Assembly (NCBI GenBank): GCA_965554225.1
Contig: CBEVZC010000046.1
Span: forward strand, 1 to 21,171
DNA from: BMS3ABIN04 sp965554225
GTDB lineage: Bacteria; Bacteroidota; Ignavibacteria; Ignavibacteriales; Melioribacteraceae
Length of the DNA stretch: 21,171 nt
Direction: 5' to 3'
The position numbers and the translations under genes were made by a program. The notes beneath the pieces were generated by a model. That model did not search any database. It was not told the origin of the DNA and worked only from the letters and a program-made list of their open reading frames with translations. This document shows, one piece after another, positions 14,663-21,171 of this stretch (within the stretch, counting starts at the first letter, position 1; each line of letters opens with the position of its first letter).

Positions 14663-16714
14663 TTATTTTACTTTGGAACCAATCTCAACCGAGTTATTAA
14701 CTTCAACTATATTCAATTTCCCTTTACTATCTTCGGATGCCAGAATCATTCCTTGTGATTCCAATCCAAATAATTTTGCGGGCTTAAGATTTGCTACCAA
14801 AACTATTTTTTTACCAATTAAATTTTCAGGTTCATAAAACTTAGCTATTCCGGCAATTACTTGTCTTTTTTCGCTGCCTAAATTTACTTTCAATTTAAGT
14901 AATTTTTTGCTTTTAGGAATTCTTTCCGCTTCTAAGATTTCCGCTACTTTTAGACTAATTTTAGAGAAATCTTCATAAGTAATTTCCGTAATTTTTAAAA
15001 CTGAGTCTTCCTCTGATTCTACCGGCAGACTGCTAATGTATTCATCTATTATTTTATCTTCAATTTTAGTAAACAAAATTTCAGGGTTATTTATTTCATG
15101 ACCAACCTTAAGATTTTCCTCGCCGCTTTCGAACCACGAGGTTTTATCTGTATTAAGCATTTTAAATATTCTTTCCGAAGTGAACGGTATTACAGGATAC
15201 AACATTTCCGCTAATGTGTATGCAATTTGCAGACTTATATTAATTGTAGTACCACACTTTTCTTTATCCGACTTTACCGTTTTCCATGGTTCGGAATCAT
15301 TAAAATATTTATTAGCCGCTCTTGCCAAATTCATCATTTCCAAAGTTGCATCCTTAATTTTAAATCGTTCCAGCAAGCCGGATATTTTTTTCGGATAATC
15401 TTTTTTTAATTGCAGCATTTCTTCATCAATAGTTTCCGTTTTGGCTAGAGCAGGAACTTTCCCTTCAAAATGCTTATGTGCAAAGGTAAAAGTACGATTG
15501 ATGAAATTTCCAAGTATATCGGCTAATTCATTATTGTTACGAGCTTGAAATTCTTTCCAGTAAAAATCGGTATCCTTATTTTCCGGTAAATTACTAGCCA
15601 ATGTATATCTAAGTGGATCGGCAGGAAATAGTTTAAGGAAATCTACGACGTCAATTCCCCACCCTCTTGATTTGGAAAATTTTTTCCCTTCAAAATTCAA
15701 GAATTCGTTAGCCGGTACATTTTGCGGATAAACATATTTCGAATCATTACCGTCATTCCAGGCTTTTAGCATTGCAGGGAAAATGATTGTATGAAAAACA
15801 ATATTATCTTTACCGATAAACGCGATATATTTTGTCTCCGGGTCTTGCCAATAGTCTTTCCAAAGATTTGGTTTGCCTAATTGGTTTGAAAGTTCTTTTG
15901 TTGCTGAAATGTAACCTAAAACAGCTTCGAACCAGACGTAAAGTACTTTGCCTTCGCTGTTGGGAAGTGGAACTTTTACTCCCCAATCCAAATCACGGGT
16001 AACCGCTCTATCTTTCAACCCGTCTTTAAACCAGCTTCTGCATTGCTGAACAACGTTATCTTTCCAATTATACTTTTTGTTATGTCCATCAACATATTCT
16101 TCCAACCAAGGTTGAAATTCACCCAGCGGAAAATACCAGTGCGATGTTTCTTTAAGCACAGGCGTACTTCCGGAAACTTTACTTTTCGGATTAATTAATT
16201 CGGTCGGCTCGTAAAGTGCACCGCAATTTTCGCATTCATCGCTTCGCGCTTCTTCATATCCGCACTTTGGACAAGTACCTTCAACATAACGGTCCGGCAA
16301 AAACATTTTGGCTTTTTCATCATAAAATTGAAGAGTCTTTTTCTCTTTAAGAATTTCTTGATCATGAAAACTTTTGAAAAACTCCTGCGCTGTTTTATGG
16401 TGAATAGGAAGACTGGTTCTAGAATAAATGTCAAAATCCATTCCGAAATCTTCGAAAGCTTTCTTATTTAAATTATGGAATCTATCAATTACTTCTTTCG
16501 GAGAAATTTTTTCTTTGTCGGCTGTAATTGTAATAGGCACTCCGTGTTCATCAGAACCGCAGACATAAATAATATCGTCGCCTTTTAATCTTTTGTATCT
16601 TACATAAATATCCGCGGGTAAATACGCGCCGCTCAGATGCCCCAAATGAATAGGACCGTTTGCGTAAGGCAGCGCTGAAGTTATTAGTACTTTTTCTTTT
16701 TTCAATCTTTTCAC
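14663..16714 (-). CDS. metG: Methionyl-tRNA synthetase
   Basis: A 683-residue class I aminoacyl-tRNA synthetase that charges tRNA-Met. The HIGH motif is PIHLGHLSG (21-29). A zinc knuckle follows at CPKCGYEEARSDECENCG. The KMSKS loop is KKFSKSRGWG, then the anticodon-binding helical domain, and from about residue 580 a C-terminal tRNA-binding (TRBD/Arc1p-like) domain (FSKISLKVAEILEAERIPKS). This matches the long bacterial form that dimerises through the C-terminus. The first start is a GTG at 16714 with no good ribosome site. A TTG three codons later (16705), preceded by GGTGA at 5-base spacing, is an attractive alternative giving MKKEKVLITSALPYANG. The methyltransferase gene follows 77 bp downstream. 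Confidence 0.98.
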   Translation of the reverse strand: MKRLKKEKVLITSALPYANGPIHLGHLSGAYLPADIYVRYKRLKGDDIIYVCGSDEHGVPITITADKEKISPKEVIDRFHNLNKKAFEDFGMDFDIYSRTSLPIHHKTAQEFFKSFHDQEILKEKKTLQFYDEKAKMFLPDRYVEGTCPKCGYEEARSDECENCGALYEPTELINPKSKVSGSTPVLKETSHWYFPLGEFQPWLEEYVDGHNKKYNWKDNVVQQCRSWFKDGLKDRAVTRDLDWGVKVPLPNSEGKVLYVWFEAVLGYISATKELSNQLGKPNLWKDYWQDPETKYIAFIGKDNIVFHTIIFPAMLKAWNDGNDSKYVYPQNVPANEFLNFEGKKFSKSRGWGIDVVDFLKLFPADPLRYTLASNLPENKDTDFYWKEFQARNNNELADILGNFINRTFTFAHKHFEGKVPALAKTETIDEEMLQLKKDYPKKISGLLERFKIKDATLEMMNLARAANKYFNDSEPWKTVKSDKEKCGTTINISLQIAYTLAEMLYPVIPFTSERIFKMLNTDKTSWFESGEENLKVGHEINNPEILFTKIEDKIIDEYISSLPVESEEDSVLKITEITYEDFSKISLKVAEILEAERIPKSKKLLKLKVNLGSEKRQVIAGIAKFYEPENLIGKKIVLVANLKPAKLFGLESQGMILASEDSKGKLNIVEVNNSVEIGSKVK

Positions 16715-16818
16715 CGGAAATTAAATTTTGGAAAAATCAAATATAATAATATCCTCAGCATTTAGCGAAAAATTATTGTTAATCACATTAAATTGAACAA
16801 CGAAAATCTATTCAAAGG

Positions 16819-18150
16819 TTATTGAGTGAAATCATAGGATGTTATTGTGTTGGAATTAAGGCTAACTTTATTAGCACTCATAATTGAAAGGTGATTTCTG
16901 TGTTTTACTACTATAAAATAATTTCCTTGAGGAACATTTAACGAAATAACTTTCGTTGTATCGTCATTCCTAACTAAATTTCCATCGTTACGCAGCAGCA
17001 TACTTTTTGAATCAACAGCGCTGCCGTTTGCCGTTTCCCTAAGCTGAACTAATACCCAATCGACAATATCGTTAGAAATACTTTCAACACTTCTAATATT
17101 TTCCGGATATGGAGAAGTTAACGGAATAATTCCATTAAGATTTGTATTCATTAAGTTAGTCGAAGGGTTATAAGGTCCTTCTAAAAATATTTTTAAGGAT
17201 AGAAGTACGGGTAAAGCAGTAATTTTGGTAACCGGTTCGTTATTAGCGATTTGCAATGCTGCGTGAACAATATTCCAACTTTGCAAATTTATTTCATCCA
17301 ATGTTTTATTACCCATATCCCAAGTTAAACTATCCTCATTAACAAATTGAGAAAGTTTCAAGTTATCAACATCGCTTCCAATCAGTACTTCAGGATGATA
17401 AGAAAAAAATATTACTTTTCCGGTGCCATAATTAAATTTAATTACAGTCGGTTCATTTTCTCCTATTCGTGCTGCAGGAACAGTTCCTTTGGGAGCGACA
17501 GCAGTCGCCCAAATTTCATAGTTATCGGGAATTGAGGAGAAGTTAGTAAAAACAGGACCCCCGTAATAAAAAAAACGCGTTGAATCCGGTAACCCGATTA
17601 AATTCATTGTTGGATTAGCAGTATTTATATTTGCAATTTGAAAGCTCGCCGTATCGCCATTATCCCAAGGTGTCCATCCAAATGGACCTTTAGCAGAAGC
17701 ATTGAGTAAATTTAGAGAATAGTCATACTCAATATAATCACTCTCTTGATTATAAATTCCACCACCTCCCGTAGCTGTTTGTGCCCAATCAACAATATCC
17801 GAAGCCCAATAAGCACCGGCACAAAATCCCACATAATTACCGCCGGAATTTATAAAGTTACGAATATTATTTTCACCGGTTACATTAACTGCTATTTCTC
17901 TGTTTAACGCCCAACCTCCCGGAGCAATTAAAGCTTTATATCTTCTATTGTTTCCGCTTCCCAATTCACCATTATTAATATCATTATGATCAATAACCTT
18001 ATAAGACCAATTATAATTAAAGAAAAGCGCTTTTAAGGCTGTAACTTCTTCTTCCCAAACTCCGTCATCTTCATAACTCGGATCGTACAGGGCAAAATCC
18101 GCAACATAATTCTGCGAAAATGTTAGTCTGCAAAATAAAAACAAAAACAA
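16819..18150 (-). CDS. Secreted BPL_N/glutamine-amidotransferase-like protein with shared C-terminal module
   Basis: A 443-residue exported protein. Residues about 15-300 form a class I amidotransferase-like domain of the biotin-protein-ligase N-terminal (BPL_N) type: ALIAPGGWA, nucleophile-elbow Cys110 in GFCAGAYWAS, and His252-x-Glu254 in FFSYHPE, giving a complete Cys-His-Glu set. No biotin ligase catalytic domain follows. Instead residues about 318-443 are the same module (KIFLEGPYN, SPYPEN, DIVDWVLVQLR, VVKHRNHLSIMSANK) found in the two upstream neighbours. The TTG start at 18150 leaves a signal peptide with no basic N-region. Reading upstream in frame adds KLIKIHST from an ATT at 18180 that has GGAG 7 bases before it, so the true N-terminus may lie there. 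The enzyme reaction outside the cytoplasm is unknown. Confidence 0.88.
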   Translation of the reverse strand: MFLFLFCRLTFSQNYVADFALYDPSYEDDGVWEEEVTALKALFFNYNWSYKVIDHNDINNGELGSGNNRRYKALIAPGGWALNREIAVNVTGENNIRNFINSGGNYVGFCAGAYWASDIVDWAQTATGGGGIYNQESDYIEYDYSLNLLNASAKGPFGWTPWDNGDTASFQIANINTANPTMNLIGLPDSTRFFYYGGPVFTNFSSIPDNYEIWATAVAPKGTVPAARIGENEPTVIKFNYGTGKVIFFSYHPEVLIGSDVDNLKLSQFVNEDSLTWDMGNKTLDEINLQSWNIVHAALQIANNEPVTKITALPVLLSLKIFLEGPYNPSTNLMNTNLNGIIPLTSPYPENIRSVESISNDIVDWVLVQLRETANGSAVDSKSMLLRNDGNLVRNDDTTKVISLNVPQGNYFIVVKHRNHLSIMSANKVSLNSNTITSYDFTQ

Positions 18151-18170
18151 AATCGTGCTATGTATTTTAA

Positions 18171-20060
18171 TTAGTTTAATTGCTTTGCTCCACCTGTTCC
18201 GTAAAACTTATCGCTTCCGGTTGTAAAATCGTATAAAGTTGATGTTGAAGTATTGAGCGCAATTTTATTTGCACTCATAATTGTCAAATGATTTCTATTT
18301 TTTACTATAATATAATAATTTCCGGACATAGCATCCAATTTAATTTCGGTTGTTAATCCGTCATCAGCAACAATACTACCGTCTTTACGAAGCAATGCAC
18401 TTCGTGAAGCTACAGCCGTATCATTTGGCGTAGTTCTAAGTTCTACCAAAACCCAGTCGACAATACCGGCAGGCATACTGCTAATGGTTCTTTTATTTTC
18501 GGGATATGGTGAAGTTAAAGGTATATTACTATTCAAATCGGTATTCATCTCCCCCAAAGAAGCATTGTAAGCTCCTTCAAGATAAATTTTTACTTGCACC
18601 AAAACGGATGGTATTTGATTCATAGCTGCAAGCGCATCAATTGTTCCCCAACCGTATAAATTATCCGGAGCAGCGGAATGGTCTGCCGTATTGCGTAAAA
18701 TTGTTCTGATTTGTATTGGTGTTAGTGAATAATCCTTTTCCAGCATAAGAGCGGGAACGCCGGCAGCAAGAGGACAAGAAGCGGATGTACCGCTGAAACT
18801 TCTGTAACTCGTATTCGAACTGTTTGATGCTGCATAAGTACCGTCTCCCATTGCCATTAAATCAGGTTTAATTCTACCGTCGAAGGTAGGTCCAACGCTA
18901 CTGAAACTTGCACGGATTTTACCGGAATTAACCGCTCCAATTGCAACCACGCTATCACCGTCTGCCGGCGCATTTAAGGTGTTGTGAGAAGAATTATTTC
19001 CGTTATTCCCCGCTGAATTAAATACAACTATTCCCTTTTTAACCGCTAAATCGGCAGCAATTGTAATAGCTGCAGTATTTCCGTCCATATCTTGATAAGT
19101 ATATGAGGTATATCCCGTATCAAATGTTAAATAGCCGAGTGAAGTTGAAAACACATCCGCACCGATACTATCTGCCCATTCTGAAGCTGCGACCCAATTG
19201 TCTTCTTCAACCGGAGTTTCGGAAGTTGTGTTTTCTGTTTTTGCCAATAAATAGTCTGCGCCGAATGCTGTGCCAATTATCTGTCCTTCTTTAAAACCGC
19301 CGATAAGTGATAAAGTACTTGTTCCGTGCGAACCTTCACCTTGATCCGTACCGTTTTGAACATCAGGATCGTTATTCACAAAATCCCATGCTGCAATAAT
19401 GTTTATATTTTTCAGAGCATCATGATTCAGATGATCGAATCCGGCATCCATTAAACAGATTAAAATTCCTTTTCCTGAATAACCTTGATCGTGAACTGCT
19501 ACGGTATTGATAACTTCGTTCTGAGTTATGGAACTTCCGTAATTATAAGTGTGAGCTGCTGTTGACGTTAATGATGAAATTTGTCCGGTTTTCTGCTTTT
19601 CAACAGGTTGCGGCACTTTCCTTTTCTTATATTTTTTTACTTCGGTAATTTTTTTTACTACCGGTAGTTTTTCCAATCTTTGTAATACCGATTTTGTAAT
19701 ATAACAACTTACTGCATTTAACCATTTTGATTTATGTTTAATTTTAATTCCAAGTTTTTTCAATTTTTTAACATAGTTAGAATTAACGGGTATATCCGTA
19801 AAATCAATACGTTTATTTTTAGGCAGGACTTTGGCTCTTCTCTTTAAAGACCGTTCAGACACAACGGTATTTGGACTGAGGAAATACCTTTCTAAATTTT
19901 TCCCTTTATTGTTGAAGTAAACCCAGACCAACATACTTTGGTTTCCGGGTAATGTTCCTATCTTTTCCGCAAATTTATTTGAATATTTGTGATTAACTGT
20001 TTGAGAAAAAATATTTACACATATAAAAAATATTAATACCGGAATAGTTTTACTAATCAT
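18171..20060 (-). CDS. Secreted subtilisin-like serine protease (S8) with shared C-terminal module
   Basis: A 629-residue exported protease. The signal peptide is about residues 1-20 (ending NIFSQ). A strongly basic propeptide-like region (about 30-160) contains SKWLNAVSCYITKSVLQRLEK. The S8 domain covers about 185-485: Asp205 in LMDAGFDH, His245 in GSHGTSTL, the oxyanion Asn352 in NSAGN, and Ser426 in SGTSASCPLAAG. All catalytic residues are present, so it should be active once processed. The C-terminal module (about 490-629) matches those of both neighbours, with IVDWVLVELR and IVKNRNHLTIMSANK, and ends YGTGGAKQLN. I recall longer proteins of this group continuing beyond that point. The stop is 20 bp from the next gene's TTG and overlaps its possible ATT start. 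Confidence 0.95.
   Translation of the reverse strand: MISKTIPVLIFFICVNIFSQTVNHKYSNKFAEKIGTLPGNQSMLVWVYFNNKGKNLERYFLSPNTVVSERSLKRRAKVLPKNKRIDFTDIPVNSNYVKKLKKLGIKIKHKSKWLNAVSCYITKSVLQRLEKLPVVKKITEVKKYKKRKVPQPVEKQKTGQISSLTSTAAHTYNYGSSITQNEVINTVAVHDQGYSGKGILICLMDAGFDHLNHDALKNINIIAAWDFVNNDPDVQNGTDQGEGSHGTSTLSLIGGFKEGQIIGTAFGADYLLAKTENTTSETPVEEDNWVAASEWADSIGADVFSTSLGYLTFDTGYTSYTYQDMDGNTAAITIAADLAVKKGIVVFNSAGNNGNNSSHNTLNAPADGDSVVAIGAVNSGKIRASFSSVGPTFDGRIKPDLMAMGDGTYAASNSSNTSYRSFSGTSASCPLAAGVPALMLEKDYSLTPIQIRTILRNTADHSAAPDNLYGWGTIDALAAMNQIPSVLVQVKIYLEGAYNASLGEMNTDLNSNIPLTSPYPENKRTISSMPAGIVDWVLVELRTTPNDTAVASRSALLRKDGSIVADDGLTTEIKLDAMSGNYYIIVKNRNHLTIMSANKIALNTSTSTLYDFTTGSDKFYGTGGAKQLN
18188..18191 (-). 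promoter_or_regulatory. Possible ribosome-binding site for an ATT start of the BPL_N-like gene
   Basis: GGAG on the minus strand lies inside the last codons of the protease gene, 7 bases before an in-frame ATT at 18180. Starting there supplies the basic N-region that the signal peptide otherwise lacks. ATT starts are very rare, so this is tentative. Confidence 0.3.
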
Positions 20061-20131
20061 TATAAAATCCTAATGTATTTTGAAAAATACTTTTAAATCT
20101 TTTTCCAACAAAAATTATTGGATTATTTAAT

Positions 20132-20166
20132 TAGATGCCCAACTTTTCCAAAAAGTTGGGCATCTA
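20132..20166 (-). terminator. Perfect 16-bp inverted repeat, likely terminator of the right-edge gene
   Basis: TAGATGCCCAACTTTT (20132-20147) and its exact reverse complement AAAAGTTGGGCATCTA (20151-20166) are separated by only three bases, the strongest hairpin in the window. It lies about 60 bp past the stop of the right-edge gene and about 70 bp before the protease start. On the minus strand the stem is followed by AT-rich sequence (ATTAAATAATCC) rather than a clean T-run, so it is not a textbook terminator. A processing signal, attenuator or dispersed REP-like element are alternatives. Confidence 0.5.
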
Positions 20167-20225
20167 TCTACTTGTAAACAGTTTGCCTATTAAACCTTAA
20201 TTTATCGGTTTGCTTTGTCTTTCCT

Positions 20226-21171
20226 TTAATTACTATTAAGCTGGACTTTTGTAGAACTCATAACGGATAAATGGTTTCTATGTTTTACAACTATGAAATA
20301 TTGTCCTGGGTCGGCGGTTATTCTAATTGTATTTGTCGTTCCGTCGTCGGCAACAATTCTTCCATCCTTATTCAACAATGCGCTGTGTGATGTTATAGCC
20401 GGTCCGTTTTCCGTTGTTCTCAGCTGAACTAAAACCCAGTCAACTATATCAGCCGGAATATTTTGAATAGTTCTCGGGTCTTCAGAATACGGGGAAGTTT
20501 TTGGAATTGAGCTATTTAAATTAGTGTTCATATTATCCGAACTTGCGTTGTAAGGGCCTTGTAAAAATATTTTAATTTGAGCAGCAACTGAGTTTGAGAA
20601 ATCATTCATTTTACGGGGTAATATCTGATATTTATCAGTATAAGGATAAAAATCATCATACTGTGAAAAGATACCGACAATATCTACCGGCCAGCTAGGT
20701 TCAGGATTATTTCCGAAATCAGAACTACTATCCAAATGCAATGTTAGCGTATCAGTTCCTCCGTTATCCGTAACGGTAAGACTTGCGCCGGCACCCCAAG
20801 TACCGCTGATTTTTGATACGTTGTAAATTTTGACAAGCATGCCTTCATACCCTTCGGCATTGCTTAACAGTTGAGCCATCGTCATGGTTTGAGGTAATAT
20901 TGTAGTTCCCGAACCTAAATCCGTTACATCTGTAGAAGTTACGTCAGGCACTATTTCCGTCTTCCCATTAAACTGATCAATTACTCCAATAATTTTATAT
21001 TTATCATCTCTTGTTACAGAAGTTGTATCATCCCCTGCTTTATAAATTGATATTCCCCCTGTTGAATCTTGGACAAAAACATCTAAACTTGTAGATGAAA
21101 ATGTACCTGTAGAAACTGTAGAGGTAGCCATTATTTGAGCCAAAACTCCATCATAATTAAGTCTTCCATCA
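20226..21171 (-). CDS. Secreted OB-like protein with shared C-terminal module (partial, N-terminus beyond right edge)
   Basis: The minus-strand frame stays open to the window edge (DGRLNYDGV precedes the TTG at 21143), so the start lies outside and about 314 residues are seen. The N-terminal visible part reads VFVQDSTGGISIYKAG, KIIGVIDQFNGKTEIVP, then a second unit ending VDIVGIFSQYDDFYPYTDKYQILPRKMNDF. This is the pattern of extracellular OB-fold-like domains seen beside lamin-tail and nuclease domains in Bacteroidota-type secreted proteins. The C-terminal part (from KIFLQGPYNASSDNMN) is the module shared with the two downstream genes: DIVDWVLVQLR, GRIVADDGTT, VVKHRNHLSVMSS. The stop comes just after VQLNSN, earlier than in the other two, which continue to a YDFT motif. 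The lost N-terminus could hold a catalytic domain. Confidence 0.85.
   Translation of the reverse strand, partial: DGRLNYDGVLAQIMATSTVSTGTFSSTSLDVFVQDSTGGISIYKAGDDTTSVTRDDKYKIIGVIDQFNGKTEIVPDVTSTDVTDLGSGTTILPQTMTMAQLLSNAEGYEGMLVKIYNVSKISGTWGAGASLTVTDNGGTDTLTLHLDSSSDFGNNPEPSWPVDIVGIFSQYDDFYPYTDKYQILPRKMNDFSNSVAAQIKIFLQGPYNASSDNMNTNLNSSIPKTSPYSEDPRTIQNIPADIVDWVLVQLRTTENGPAITSHSALLNKDGRIVADDGTTNTIRITADPGQYFIVVKHRNHLSVMSSTKVQLNSN

Noticed and set aside
16195..16434. 79-codon minus-strand frame inside metG
   Set aside because: It lies wholly within the well-conserved synthetase in another frame and has no recognisable motif.
16819..21171. Type IX secretion sorting domain at the ends of the three secreted proteins
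   Set aside because: The proteins end at or shortly after the shared module; no separate terminal sorting domain of 70-80 residues is present.
1..21171. CRISPR arrays, tRNA or rRNA genes, insertion sequences, phage or defence islands
   Set aside because: No regularly spaced repeats, cloverleaf-like sequence, transposase, integrase or restriction-endonuclease gene was seen on either strand.

Overview
The window is AT-rich, Gram-negative-type DNA, and nearly everything after base 7100 is encoded on the minus strand. Three things suggest the Bacteroidota/Chlorobi/Ignavibacteriae group, with Ignavibacteria the best guess: lipoprotein signals of the form FYSC/IFYC/LSSC, stacked SurA/PpiC periplasmic foldases, and secreted proteins that share a C-terminal module (SPYPEN...DIVDWVLVQLR...VVKHRNHLSIMSA) I associate with that group. 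This assignment is by eye, from family knowledge. I see no tRNA, rRNA, CRISPR array, insertion sequence or phage gene.

Layout. (1) 1-1791: an ECF sigma factor overlapping a membrane anti-sigma protein (cut by the left edge), divergent from a periplasmic Spy/CpxP-like protein, with a 13-bp near-palindrome between them. Together they look like an envelope or metal-stress circuit. (2) 1853-2686: an unrecognised protein with a possible RteC-like C-terminus, then a 426-bp stretch with no convincing gene. (3) 5563-3113, minus strand: dodecin, Bcp peroxiredoxin, a 6-pyruvoyl-tetrahydropterin synthase of the animal-like CX5HGH type, GTP cyclohydrolase I, and a short-chain dehydrogenase. The last three are translationally coupled and fit a complete tetrahydrobiopterin pathway (GTP to dihydroneopterin triphosphate to 6-pyruvoyl-tetrahydropterin to tetrahydrobiopterin). 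(4) 5726-6943, plus strand: a Fur-family repressor and an RNase Z-like metallo-beta-lactamase-fold hydrolase. (5) 13484-7123, minus strand: an envelope-biogenesis operon of three parvulin/SurA-type proteins, a MoxR AAA+ ATPase and an M23 peptidase lipoprotein. (6) 16714-13635: methionyl-tRNA synthetase and an apparently solitary beta-class adenine DNA methyltransferase. (7) 21171-16819: three secreted proteins in tandem with different N-terminal parts (OB-like, subtilisin protease, glutamine-amidotransferase-like BPL_N) and one shared C-terminal module of about 110 residues.

Most noteworthy are the compact tetrahydrobiopterin operon, the trio of secreted proteins with one C-terminal cassette (one carrying an extracytoplasmic amidotransferase-like triad), and the sigma/anti-sigma/Spy arrangement resembling metal-sensing CnrYXH logic. 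Several genes lack an ATG start (TTG or GTG, and possibly one ATT); where a ribosome-binding site decides the start, the entry says so.
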